A stretch of 64,000 nt of DNA from Desulfobulbaceae bacterium (GCA_024636345.1 JAGXHG010000030.1:1-64000); one strand, 5' to 3'; shown: positions 1-7,490, counted from the stretch's first letter. Notes: generated from the letters alone by a model not told the origin. Translations and numbers: made by a program.

Positions 1-267
1 TAACTCGATGATTTGATTCAGACGCTCGCACACCTCAGCGAAAGGTGCATTGAGCAACTTTTTAAGTGGATGTGGCTTTGCGCTGCGCACACGCCAGTCG
101 AATGACTTTGGCTGATGGCAGAGCACGAAACTGGTTTTTCCATCTTTATCCCGACCTTTAGCTTGCCCAACAGCAACGGCAAAGGGGTTGTCAACATTGT
201 ATTCCGCTGTGGTCATGGGTAAACCGATAACCAGAGATGTTTTGTTGTTGAAATTTCGCGGAGAAAG
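1..267 (-). pseudogene. MazF/PemK-type mRNA interferase, 5'-truncated remnant
   Basis: The minus strand is open from 267 to the window edge and reads as the C-terminal two thirds of a MazF/PemK endoribonuclease. It begins LSPRNFNNKTSLVIGLPMTT and continues to SFDWRVRSAKP, which matches the family's beta-barrel core and the conserved segment before the last helix. An in-frame TGA at 268-270 sits exactly where the family N-terminus (the WLDFDP-type segment) should join. The first internal ATG is at 216, too late for a full toxin. The break lies next to a dispersed repeat at 282-318, so an insertion or recombination there probably removed the 5' end. The gene continues beyond position 1, and the antitoxin would normally lie upstream, where none remains. 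Confidence 0.7.
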
Positions 268-281
268 TCAGGATGAGGTTG

Positions 282-318
282 GATGAAATACCCAATAGTC
301 AAGCTTGACCCCGTTCCC
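282..318. repeat. Dispersed short repeat, copy 1 (GGTCA-GCTTGACT-ATGGGTATT family)
   Basis: Read on the minus strand this is a run containing GGGTCAAGCTTGACTATTGGG. Related runs lie at 5250-5281, 6175-6210 and 8110-8143. All four are in the TA-rich left end and none was seen elsewhere in the window. This copy abuts the point where the MazF gene is broken. A triplicated CCTAATTTCC-like run follows at about 340-362. Confidence 0.6.
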
Positions 319-365
319 TCATAACACTAGGGGAGTGTCCCTAATTTCCCCTAATTTCCCTTATG

Positions 366-1187
366 TTATTTGCGAGTGGGTCTTTTTAAACCGACCACCG
401 GTGCTTTCCATGTAAGTACAAATGCCTCCCCGAAAGAGGGTAGGGATTCGAGGAATTCGGGTACCAGTTCATTGAGTGAGCCTGGATATCGTTGGTGAAC
501 CGCATGAAAGGCTTCCGCTGCCTTTTGAACATTGAGAGCCTTCTTGAACATTTCTATCTCTTCCTGATAACGGTTTTTTGCCTCTTCGTCATCCGTACTT
601 CTCAACATCGCTTGCAGAGAAATAATGCCAGCCTCTAATTGGCCCCCTGCTGCAGAAAGTATTGAGGCCAGGTGCGCAAGCATGGGCGGTGCTTTCGGCA
701 ACAAACTTGCCTTCTGAAAAACTTTTGAGGCTTCGAGCGGTTCATCAAGATAGCTGAATAAATTGAATCCTTGGAGGAAGGGATAAATGATGTTTTCCGG
801 ATACGCCTTGCAGCCGATTGCCAGGATGTCGTTTGCCGACCTGGCAAACTCCGGGGAGACAGAGGCGAGATATGATTGGCTGTAGAAATAGGGATCGTTA
901 AACGCCGGATAGAGCGAAGTGATTTGTCGGTAGTTGTGCGCTAAAGTCGGGGAGTATGATTGAGGGTCTGTACCGGGCTTAACGCCCCCTAGAAAGACGC
1001 TGGATTGAATGAAGGAGATTTCTGCAACCAGTTGGTGCAGATAGCCAGTGGTAGCCAGGAGAAATTGAGCGGAGGGAATGGGCTGCAGAGTTGATACAAA
1101 CTCTTTGCATAATTTTTCCTGCATAAGGAAAACCATGCAATAGACGGTGACAGTTGGTAACAGAAGGAGGTCACGCATTCGTCTCAT
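366..1187 (-). CDS. Membrane-anchored helical-repeat (TPR-like) protein of the pilin-ABC operon
   Basis: This is a 273-residue protein with an N-terminal hydrophobic segment (about residues 5-25), which suggests a signal anchor. The rest is largely helical, with alternating small and aromatic residues over about 60-230 that look like tetratricopeptide-type repeats, and it ends in a basic tail. It overlaps the upstream permease gene by four bases (ATGA), so the two are probably translationally coupled. Genes of this kind are found behind ABC-2 transporter genes next to pilA in some Desulfobacterota (recalled, not checked). No enzymatic motif is visible. A scaffold or assembly role in pilus or surface-structure export is an inference from position only. 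Confidence 0.75.
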   Translation of the reverse strand: MRRMRDLLLLPTVTVYCMVFLMQEKLCKEFVSTLQPIPSAQFLLATTGYLHQLVAEISFIQSSVFLGGVKPGTDPQSYSPTLAHNYRQITSLYPAFNDPYFYSQSYLASVSPEFARSANDILAIGCKAYPENIIYPFLQGFNLFSYLDEPLEASKVFQKASLLPKAPPMLAHLASILSAAGGQLEAGIISLQAMLRSTDDEEAKNRYQEEIEMFKKALNVQKAAEAFHAVHQRYPGSLNELVPEFLESLPSFGEAFVLTWKAPVVGLKRPTRK

Positions 1188-1996
1188 TGCAGGTCACGGC
1201 GTTGATAGACGATAGAGGCTAACCAGAGCATAACGGTCAAATAGAGGACCAGCAGCAGAATGTTGGTGGAGAGGTGCTGGAGAAACACTCCCGACATCTC
1301 ATTGGTGATCAGTTCCTTGAAATCAAAGCGGCTGAAATCGGGAAAGATGGCTGTCATCCACTGGAGTATCGAGCCAAGACGGAGAGTGTCGTTTCCCGAC
1401 TTGGCAATAAAGGCGTTTCGGACAACCGGCAGTCCGGTACAGATGAAGTAGTAGGAGACCGTGAGCAGCAACACCGGAAAACCACCTCGGACCAGACCCG
1501 AAAAAAGGAGAATAACAACAAGAATTATCAGCTCTATGCAGAACAGGCCGCCCCAGGAGAGTGAGTAATGAAGAAACGATAAGTGGGGGAAGTAGACAAG
1601 GTTGATCGATTTTTGAATAAGGCTGAGAATAGCGTAACCGAGCAGCCCTAGAATACCATTCAAGAGAAGCAGCAGGGTTGCCAGGCCAAGAAAAGTACCG
1701 AGGACATACTGAGTGCGCGAGATGGGCCGGGCCAGTAGGGTGTGGATGGTCCGTCGTCCTTCATCCCAGGCCATGACCTGGACCGCATGGAAAAGAAGAA
1801 AGAGAAAACCGGTCAGCCAGCCGATTGAGAGAATGAAATCGGCCGAGGCCCTGCCGACATCGCGTGGGATGAAATCGAAAAAGAGGAGGCCGCCGGCCTC
1901 AAGGCCGAAGGCCAGGAGGACCAGACCTATGAGCGCGTGACGCCTGAGGCCGTCGATAATGACCAGTTGCGCCAGGCTCCAGACTTTACGCAGCAT
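1184..1996 (-). CDS. ABC-2 type transporter permease
   Basis: This is an integral membrane protein with six strongly hydrophobic segments, typical of ABC-2 export permeases. An ARPISRTQYVLGTFLG segment lies after the second helix, a pattern shared with NosY/GldF-like permeases. The ATG at 1996 is preferred because GGAG lies six bases upstream; an ATG at 2008 is the alternative and adds four residues. Either start overlaps the end of the ATPase gene, and the stop overlaps the next gene by four bases, so the three genes form one tight operon. The permease should pair with the adjacent ATPase. The substrate is unknown, but proximity to the pilin suggests surface-protein or envelope export. Confidence 0.9.
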   Translation of the reverse strand: MLRKVWSLAQLVIIDGLRRHALIGLVLLAFGLEAGGLLFFDFIPRDVGRASADFILSIGWLTGFLFLLFHAVQVMAWDEGRRTIHTLLARPISRTQYVLGTFLGLATLLLLLNGILGLLGYAILSLIQKSINLVYFPHLSFLHYSLSWGGLFCIELIILVVILLFSGLVRGGFPVLLLTVSYYFICTGLPVVRNAFIAKSGNDTLRLGSILQWMTAIFPDFSRFDFKELITNEMSGVFLQHLSTNILLLVLYLTVMLWLASIVYQRRDLQ

Positions 1997-2738
1997 GGTG
2001 TTCTCCAAGGTGGCGGTTGATCAGAGAGAGAAAGGCTGTTTCGATGCTGGATGCATTCTCCGCTGCCAACAAGGTGGATGGCGCACCAATGAAAAGGGTG
2101 CGACCCTTGTGCAGAACCAGCAGCTGGTCCACCAACCGGTCTACATCGTCGAGGATATGGGAGCAGAACAGGATGGTCTTCCCCTGTGCCTTGAGTCCAT
2201 GGATCAGATTGATTATCTGGCCGCGGCCCAGGGGGTCGAGGCCGCTCATCGGCTCGTCAAGGATCAATAATTGAGGGTCATTCAGCAGGGCTAGAACGAA
2301 ATTTGCACGCTGCTGCATGCCCTTTGAATAGGTGCTGAGGCGTTTGCGGCGGGCCTCCCACAGTCCGAGTTCTTGTAACAGTTGCTCGCCTCGTTCTTTG
2401 CTGGTTTTAGGCGGCAGTCCGCAGGTAGTGCCAGTGAAGCGGAGTAGGTCAAGGATAGTAAGGTTGGCGGGAAAACTGGCGGTTTCCGGTAGATAACCGA
2501 TTTGATTGCGGTGACTGAGATCCGAGGCGGGCGGGCCAAAGAGGTGAATAGTGCCTTTGTCCGGGCGGATGAAATCCATCATCAACCGGATGGAGGTTGA
2601 TTTGCCGGCACCGTTGGCGCCGATTAGCCCGAGGGTCTGACCTTGATTAAGGGTGAAACTTACATTCTGCAGGGCCGGCGGTCGGTTATGAAAGAGGTCT
2701 TTGGTGTATGATTTAGTAATGTTGTCGAAGCAGATCAT
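1986..2738 (-). CDS. ABC transporter ATP-binding protein
   Basis: This is a 250-residue ATPase with a complete nucleotide-binding set: Walker A GANGAGKST near residue 40, the ABC signature as YSKGMQQRA near 137, Walker B LLILDEPMSGLD near 157, and a downstream switch histidine in CSHILDDV. The layout is that of the CcmA/NatA/GldA exporter class that works with ABC-2 permeases. It is first in the ABC part of the operon and lies downstream of the pilin gene, separated from it by a terminator hairpin. Transport direction (export) is inferred from the permease type. Confidence 0.93.
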   Translation of the reverse strand: MICFDNITKSYTKDLFHNRPPALQNVSFTLNQGQTLGLIGANGAGKSTSIRLMMDFIRPDKGTIHLFGPPASDLSHRNQIGYLPETASFPANLTILDLLRFTGTTCGLPPKTSKERGEQLLQELGLWEARRKRLSTYSKGMQQRANFVLALLNDPQLLILDEPMSGLDPLGRGQIINLIHGLKAQGKTILFCSHILDDVDRLVDQLLVLHKGRTLFIGAPSTLLAAENASSIETAFLSLINRHLGEHHAA

Positions 2739-2756
2739 AGCAGACGATGGTTTAAT

Positions 2757-2794
2757 AAAAAAGGCGGAACCATTCCGTAGCTCCGCCTTTTTTG
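2757..2794 (-). terminator. Intrinsic terminator downstream of the pilin gene
   Basis: A 9 bp perfect stem (AAAGGCGGA / TCCGCCTTT) with a 13-base loop is followed by a U-run on both strands. It sits between the pilin stop and the ABC ATPase start. It probably ends or attenuates pilin transcripts, so that downstream genes are expressed at a lower level than the pilin. Confidence 0.85.
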
Positions 2795-2815
2795 CTTGTT
2801 AACCGTTAGGAAGTA

Positions 2816-3457
2816 TTATTTGACCTGCCAGTTGTTTCCGGATGGTCCATTAGCTGCAGCAAATTGATTTGTGACGTTTACCGGAGCCGTGATAACACCA
2901 ACGACAAGTGCCGTCCCAGGTGAACTACCAAATTGGTCTTGATAGACTGACTGGGCATCACTATCTTCTGCATAATAGGTGTCGCCGGCAAGGTGTTTCG
3001 CAACCATGGTAAAAGTGATTGCGCGAGGATTAGCCGCCGTTATGTCGTCCGTGCTTACCCCAATATTAACGTTGGTGCTTGTCCCCATATTCATGCCGCT
3101 GTTAATACCACTACCATTCACTGTGGCGGTCAGCGCATGAGAGTTGCCTGCTGTGGCAGCAGTGAGAATGACCCCGCCAGCGCCGCCGGCAGATGCGGCA
3201 TATACCATCGGGTTAACTACGGCAACATTTAAAACAGATATGCCAAAGGATTGGATGTCGGTAAACATGCCAGCCTCAGCGGTTGCGGTGTTACGCAAAT
3301 CACTGAGTGCTGAGGAGTTGAAGCCCCTGATGCGGTACGCTGAAAACTGGGGAATAGCAATAGCCGCCAGGATACCGATAATGGCAACAACGATCATCAA
3401 CTCCACCAGGGTGAAGCCCTGGCTGTCTTTGTGTAAGGTTCTCAACTGTTTCATCAT
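2816..3457 (-). CDS. pilA: Type IV pilin (PilA-like major or minor pilin)
   Basis: This 213-residue prepilin has a short positive leader ending in QG and then the class III processing motif FTLVELMIVVAIIG. Cleavage is expected before Phe15, with the conserved Glu at mature position 5. The hydrophobic helix is followed by a glycine-, alanine- and threonine-rich globular domain without cysteines, so there is no disulfide-bonded D-loop. An AAGGAGGG ribosome site lies 7-8 bases before the ATG at 3457. The mature protein is longer than the short conductive pilins of Geobacter (about 60 residues), so a conductive role cannot be assumed. The pilus assembly genes themselves are not in this window. 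Confidence 0.93.
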   Translation of the reverse strand: MMKQLRTLHKDSQGFTLVELMIVVAIIGILAAIAIPQFSAYRIRGFNSSALSDLRNTATAEAGMFTDIQSFGISVLNVAVVNPMVYAASAGGAGGVILTAATAGNSHALTATVNGSGINSGMNMGTSTNVNIGVSTDDITAANPRAITFTMVAKHLAGDTYYAEDSDAQSVYQDQFGSSPGTALVVGVITAPVNVTNQFAAANGPSGNNWQVK

Positions 3458-4005
3458 AATTGTTCCCTCCTTCAGGGGTTGGTTAAGAGGTGCTTCGTGG
3501 TGGACGGGGTGTCCATAAAGTCTTGTGTGACACTGAATTTACTTTTTCACAATCCATGCCATTTGTCAAAAAAAATATTGACCAAGACCAATATGCCGAA
3601 ATGGTGAATGTTTCTCATAAATGAGTTTTTTTATCGCTCGTACGTTTCTTGTTTCCCATTGAAAAAAAAAATTATGTAAGACAGAAAGTGGCAATTAGTG
3701 ACAAAAAGTGTCAGTCTGTTGGTCGGACTGAGGCCCGTTTTGCAATGCCGGCTTTCTGCTTCGGCTCTTTTCTCGTTTCCACGCAGTGCATGGGAATGAG
3801 GGGCGCAGGAGGAAAAGTAAGATAGGGGGTGTCCTTGGGATGAAAGGGGCCCTTGTTGATATTTTCACATTCGAACAAATGGGAGCGGATCGTAATTAAA
3901 GACTGTCTATGTCTAATTTGCACCAAGGATATCTTGAAGAATTCAAATGGGGGGGGGGGCGACGCTCGACAAAGAGGTTTTTCGTTTAATCGCAATCTGC
4001 TTCTT
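3458..4005. other. Intergenic region upstream of the pilin; no gene supported
   Basis: This 548 bp stretch holds the pilin 5' leader and promoter region, which is AT-rich between 3540 and 3680. It also holds a decayed REP-like hairpin at 3772-3800 and an 11-base G tract at 3949-3959. The tract marks the left end of a duplicated block. The one open frame on the minus strand (3711-4064) runs through the neighbouring toxin gene in another frame and has no family resemblance. Confidence 0.6.
3772..3800. repeat. Decayed REP-like palindrome
   Basis: CTCGTTTCCACGC and GCATGGGAATGAG flank a 3-base loop, with three transitional mismatches between the arms. It is clearly related to the perfect palindrome at 6304-6338, which has the same GCATGGGAA core and also lies just before the duplicated RelE block. 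It therefore looks like a mutated copy. Confidence 0.5.
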
Positions 4006-4281
4006 TTATCGATACACGTCGTCATGGCTACCGACGTCAAGCAGGTTGATTTCTTGATTCGCAATCAGGATGGTCAGGGTGAGTCGGTAGCTGCACGTGA
4101 TGCTGATTGCCTGCACACCTTGTAGTTTGCCGCCAAGGTGGTGGTATCGAAGGTGAGGTTGAAAAGGATCTCGCTCCAGATCCTCGAGAATTGCAATGAA
4201 TTTTTTCCGCAAGTCAGGGTGCTGCTTGAGGAATTTTCTGGCGGCACGGGTAAAGCCGGACGTCCAGACGAGAGTGTACAT
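4006..4281 (-). CDS. RelE/ParE-superfamily toxin, copy A (antitoxin partner broken)
   Basis: This 91-residue basic protein has the RelE/StbE fold signature. An N-terminal helix contains FTRAARKFLKQHPDLR, strands contain the YRLTLTI run, and the C-terminus ends INLLDVGSHDDVYR, typical of ribosome-dependent mRNA interferases. It differs from copy B only at residues 18 (Leu/Pro), 33 (Glu/Asp) and 81 (Leu/Ile). The upstream antitoxin gene is reduced to its last 30 codons, and the native promoter is lost with it. The toxin frame is intact, so it is either silent or held in check in trans by the copy B antitoxin. That last point is inference. Confidence 0.88.
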   Translation of the reverse strand: MYTLVWTSGFTRAARKFLKQHPDLRKKFIAILEDLERDPFQPHLRYHHLGGKLQGVQAISITCSYRLTLTILIANQEINLLDVGSHDDVYR

Positions 4282-4284
4282 GTT

Positions 4285-4376
4285 TCAGCCTTCCATGTCT
4301 AACTCTTTAAGTAGTTCTGCTGCAGTGCCGCGTTGTACCCGACCAGCTCGCAAGTCTTCAAGTGAGGCCAGTATCC
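4285..4376 (-). pseudogene. Phd/YefM-type antitoxin, 3' remnant
   Basis: The minus strand encodes only the last 30 residues of an antitoxin matching 6703-6795, with the ending LLKELDMEG before the stop. The N-terminal DNA-binding part and start codon are gone, and the break coincides with the edge of the 83 bp palindromic element at 4377. The three-base spacing to the toxin start is kept from the parental operon. Confidence 0.85.
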
Positions 4377-4459
4377 GTTGGGTTAGCGGCTGTATTGCGT
4401 AACCCGACAATGTATGCTGATGTTGGGTTTATAGTGCAAAAAGCTGCACTTAACCCAAC
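4377..4459. repeat. 83 bp palindromic element (REP/MITE-like) that truncates an antitoxin gene
   Basis: The element has perfect 9 bp inverted ends, GTTGGGTTA and TAACCCAAC. Inside are two hairpins: GTTGGGTTA pairs with TAACCCGAC (4377-4406), and GTTGGGTT..AGTGCA pairs with TGCACT..AACCCAAC (about 4422-4459). It starts exactly where homology to the intact locus stops. No coding capacity. It is either a small non-autonomous element or a REP-type doublet. Confidence 0.7.
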
Positions 4460-4525
4460 CTGCCTTGTTCCCCGAAGCTTGACGGAAAAGAATTGTCACA
4501 TGTTTGTGTATTGTCTGGTTGATTT

Positions 4526-4558
4526 AATCATATTTAATCACTATGATTAAATATGATT
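4526..4558. promoter_or_regulatory. Perfect 33 bp palindrome, probable operator of the RHH-ParE operon
   Basis: Two exactly inverted 15-base arms (AATCATATTTAATCA and its complement) are separated by CTA. It is the only such palindrome in the about 190 bp before the ribbon-helix-helix antitoxin gene. RHH antitoxins usually bind AT-rich inverted repeats in their own promoter. It is very AT-rich, so it may also overlap the -10 region. Confidence 0.6.
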
Positions 4559-4653
4559 GGAGTGTGTCGAAAAGGTCGCATTCAAGATGTTCTGTCTTGA
4601 CAGGCATGACTTGTCTGAGGGAAGAGTTAAAAACTACGTAGAGGAGAATTTTC

Positions 4654-4929
4654 ATGGCACAGACAGAAACCAAGGTACTCACCGCTCATGTTCCGCTGCA
4701 GCTTGTCGAGAAGGTCGATCAGATGGCCGCTCGTCTTGAGCGGTCACGAGGTTGGATCATGAAACAAGCACTGTTGGCCTGGGTTGATCAGGAAGAGGAA
4801 CGTAGTCGGTTGACCCGTGAAGCCTTGGCTGATGTGGACGCTGGTCGTGTTATTGAACATCAGGCTGTGCAGGCGTGGGCTGATAGTTTGAGTACCGACA
4901 CCCCATTACCATTGCCATTGCCGTGTTGA
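4654..4929 (+). CDS. CopG/ParD-like ribbon-helix-helix antitoxin
   Basis: This 91-residue protein has an N-terminal ribbon-helix-helix region: strand TKVLTAHVP, then LVEKVDQMAARLERSRGWIMKQALLAWV, over about residues 6-48. An acidic C-terminal tail should wrap the toxin. The ATG at 4654 follows an AGGAGAA site. Its stop overlaps the toxin start by one base (TGATG), the usual TA coupling. It is expected to neutralise the adjacent ParE-type toxin and repress the operon through the palindrome upstream. Confidence 0.88.
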   Translation: MAQTETKVLTAHVPLQLVEKVDQMAARLERSRGWIMKQALLAWVDQEEERSRLTREALADVDAGRVIEHQAVQAWADSLSTDTPLPLPLPC

Positions 4930-5204
4930 TGGAGTTGAAATGGACGAGCAAGGCGCAATCCGATCTGGCGCGGCTCTATGAGTTTTTGTCAGTGGTGAAC
5001 AGGGCCGCAGCGGCGCACGCCGTACAGTCACTCATTGCTGCGCCGGCCAGCTTGCTGGCGAATCCGCGTATTGGTGAAAGGCTTGAAGAATTCGAGTCAC
5101 GTGAGGTGCGAAGGATACTTGTTGGTCAATATGAGATGCGTTACGAGATTCAGGAAACTACCATGTATGTGTTGCGACTGTGGCATACACGTGAGAATCG
5201 CTGA
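4929..5204 (+). CDS. RelE/ParE-family toxin
   Basis: This 91-residue toxin starts at the ATG overlapping the antitoxin stop; an in-frame GTG two codons earlier is less likely. It shows the ParE pattern: WTSKAQSDLARLYEFL in the first helix, a middle segment NPRIGERLEEFESREVRRILV, then YEMRYEI and a C-terminal strand VLRLWHTRENR. These correspond to the plasmid-stabilisation family, whose members poison gyrase or cleave mRNA. The exact target cannot be read from sequence. Confidence 0.9.
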   Translation: MELKWTSKAQSDLARLYEFLSVVNRAAAAHAVQSLIAAPASLLANPRIGERLEEFESREVRRILVGQYEMRYEIQETTMYVLRLWHTRENR

Positions 5205-5249
5205 TTGTACATTGCAAGGATATTGCAAGGATATGGAGCCCGTGGGAAG

Positions 5250-5281
5250 TTGGGGGCATGTTTGACTTATGGGCATTTCGT
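5250..5281 (+). repeat. Dispersed short repeat, copy 2 of 4
   Basis: GGGGGCATGTTTGACTTATGGG-type run related to 282-318, 6175-6210 and 8110-8143. It lies in the 117 bp between two convergent TA operons, just after a small tandem duplication of ATTGCAAGGAT at 5211-5233. Confidence 0.5.
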
Positions 5282-5321
5282 TCTACGGGGGAGAATTCTG
5301 GTCACTCACCAACGTATCCCG

Positions 5322-6100
<779 letters not shown>

Positions 6101-6174
6101 AAAAACACCTCCTCTTTTCCTTAACCATAACCGCTTGTACTGACAATGTCATTATCTTTGTTAGGAGCAAGGAC

Positions 6175-6210
6175 AGGAAACAGGGTCAGGCTTGACTTAT
6201 GGGTGTTATG
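6175..6210 (+). repeat. Dispersed short repeat, copy 3 of 4
   Basis: Contains CAGGGTCAGGCTTGACTTAT, the clearest version of the repeat also found at 282-318 (inverted), 5250-5281 and 8110-8143. It lies between the DUF1778-GNAT operon and the second RelE operon. Confidence 0.6.
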
Positions 6211-6303
6211 GTCACAGGAAAATGTGAGTGAAAGTAGGGATGTCTTATATGGCCGCGATTGACAAAAAATATCACTCGTTGTGTCGGCTAGAAGCCAGCT
6301 TTG

Positions 6304-6338
6304 CCCTCTGTTCCCATGCGGCGCATGGGAACAGAGGG
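6304..6338. repeat. Perfect REP-like palindrome
   Basis: Two exact 16-base arms (CCCTCTGTTCCCATGC and its complement) surround a GGC loop. It lies downstream of the minus-strand RelE copy B. A mutated relative at 3772-3800 sits in the same place relative to copy A. It could serve as a terminator stem but has no U-run. Confidence 0.75.
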
Positions 6339-6367
6339 GCTCAGGAAGAGAGAAGAGATGTATAAAG

Positions 6368-6796
6368 CAAATGGGGGCGAGGCTCGACAAAGAGGTGTTT
6401 CGTTTAAGCGTATTCTGCTTCTTTTATCGATACACGTCGTCATGGCTACCGACGTCAATCAGGTTGATTTCTTGATTCGCAATCAGGATGGTCAGGGTGA
6501 GTCGGTAGCTGCAGGTGATGCTGATTGCCTGCACACCTTGTAGTTTGCCGCCAAGGTGGTGGTATCGAAGGTGAGGTTGAAAAGGATCGCGCTCCAGATC
6601 ATCGAGAATTGCAATGAATTTTTTCCGCAAGTCAGGGTGCTGCTTGGGGAATTTTCTGGCGGCACGGGTAAAGCCGGACGTCCAGACGAGAGTGTACATA
6701 CTTCAGCCTTCCATGTCTAACTCTTTAAGTAGTTCTGCTGCAGTGCCGCGTTGTACCCGACCAGCTCGCAAGTCTTCAAGTGAGGCCAGTATCCGT
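6368..6796. repeat. Duplicated RelE block, copy B (parental arrangement)
   Basis: This 429 bp partner of 3944-4378 still carries the complete antitoxin gene beyond the block edge, so it is the likely source copy. Confidence 0.9.
6424..6699 (-). CDS. RelE/ParE-superfamily toxin, copy B
   Basis: This 91-residue RelE-type toxin is 88/91 identical to the copy at 4006-4281. It starts three bases after the stop of a complete Phd/YefM antitoxin, the normal antitoxin-first order. One difference places Pro at residue 18 inside the first helix (KFPKQHP), where copy A has Leu. Substitution of a helix residue by proline may weaken this toxin, but that needs testing. Confidence 0.92.
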   Translation of the reverse strand: MYTLVWTSGFTRAARKFPKQHPDLRKKFIAILDDLERDPFQPHLRYHHLGGKLQGVQAISITCSYRLTLTILIANQEINLIDVGSHDDVYR

Positions 6797-6966
6797 GCCG
6801 TATACGCCTCGTCTTCCGCCTCCAGCAATGCCTGATAACGCACTTCGGAAAGCACCACGTATTGCGGCTGATTGTTGCGAATCACATGAATATCGCCTTT
6901 GGCAATCAGATCATCCACCGCGGCAATTCCACGTCGTTTGATTTCTTGAGCTGGTATAGTGTTCAT
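6703..6966 (-). CDS. Phd/YefM-family antitoxin
   Basis: This 87-residue antitoxin has the Phd/YefM N-terminal fold: IPAQEIKRRGIAAVDDLIAKG, then VIRNNQPQYVVLSEVRYQALLEAE. That is the usual DNA-binding dimer domain ending near residue 55, followed by an acidic toxin-binding tail. AAGGAGT lies about eight bases before the ATG. It is first in the operon with RelE copy B. A dyad at 6981-7002 lies directly upstream and is the likely autoregulatory site. Confidence 0.92.
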   Translation of the reverse strand: MNTIPAQEIKRRGIAAVDDLIAKGDIHVIRNNQPQYVVLSEVRYQALLEAEDEAYTARILASLEDLRAGRVQRGTAAELLKELDMEG

Positions 6967-6980
6967 AATTTGGACTCCTT

Positions 6981-7002
6981 TTAGTATCTATTTAAGTACT
7001 AA
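6981..7002 (-). promoter_or_regulatory. Inverted repeat upstream of the Phd-RelE operon
   Basis: TTAGTA and TACTAA arms are separated by 10 AT-rich bases, 15-36 bp before the antitoxin ATG. This fits an operator overlapping the promoter, where Phd/YefM proteins bind. Confidence 0.45.
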
Positions 7003-7174
7003 ATGCCACGTCGTGCACAAAATAGCAAGTTGCTTTTCTCTCTTCAGGTTTTGTCTAAGAAAATTCGGGACATTTCCCTGTTTATGCGTTTCGTGGAGTA
7101 GGCAGAATCGTCCTTATTGGAAGGGTTACGGCAAATGAACAGGAAAGATGCTGCAGGATGTTGACTTTTTTTAT

Positions 7175-7204
7175 TGACGATTGACGCTTTGCGTCATGTC
7201 GTCA
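7175..7204 (+). promoter_or_regulatory. Imperfect palindrome before higBA
   Basis: TGACGATTGACGC and GCGTCATGTCGTCA form an inverted repeat with one bulged base, 6-35 bp before the HigB start. HigA-type regulators bind such dyads. The region 6967-7174 before it shows no gene. Confidence 0.45.
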
Positions 7205-7209
7205 TCGTC

Positions 7210-7477
7210 ATGATAAAATCATTCAAATGTAAAGATACGGAGAAACTTTTTAATGACTTTGATGTCAAAAAGTTCAGAAGTATATCCAGAACAGCAAGAA
7301 TAAAACTGGAGGTCTTGCATGCGGTTGTTTCTTTAAATAGTTTGAGGATACCCCAGGAAACCAACTCGAACAATTAAAAGGCAACAGAAAGGATCAGTAC
7401 AGTATCAGATTAACGATCAGTGGCGCATCTGCTTCCTGTGGAATGAAGGACACGTATACGATTGTGAAATTGTATAA
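7210..7477 (+). pseudogene. higB: HigB-type toxin with two frameshifts
   Basis: The frame from ATG 7210 starts MIKSFKCKDTEKLFND, the standard HigB N-terminus, and runs to LRIP. One C is then missing at 7351-7354, and the reading continues in another frame as GNQLEQLKGNRKDQYSIR. A second single-base deletion near 7407-7412 shifts to NDQWRICFLWNEGHVYD and a stop at 7477. All three segments are in order and cover the whole family length of about 90 residues. The gene is therefore a recent double frameshift mutant, or the assembly has two homopolymer errors. The HigA gene downstream is intact. Confidence 0.85.
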
Positions 7478-7490
7478 AAAGGGTGAAAAT

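Larger units (their letters stand above)
3944..4378. repeat. Duplicated RelE block, copy A
   Basis: This 435 bp block is colinear with 6368-6796 (429 bp). The only length difference is the G tract: 11 G here and 5 G in copy B. The similarity ends abruptly at 4378, where a palindromic element begins. The encoded toxins differ at three of 91 residues, so the duplication is recent. Confidence 0.9.

Noticed and set aside
3545-3561. Sigma-54 promoter for the pilin gene (minus strand, TGGCAT then TGTGA)
   Set aside because: The -24 GG is present but the essential -12 GC is GA, so it misses the key position.
3711-4064. 117-codon minus-strand frame overlapping RelE copy A
   Set aside because: It shares sequence with the duplicated block in another frame, has proline/basic low-complexity content and no ribosome site.
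4377-4459. Integron attC site, because GTTGGGT and ACCCAAC fit the GTTRRRY/RYYYAAC core boxes and TA genes are typical integron cassettes
   Set aside because: The boxes are in the wrong order for attC (it should begin RYYYAAC and end GTTRRRY), the inner spacing does not fit, the neighbouring TA genes point both ways, and no integrase is present.
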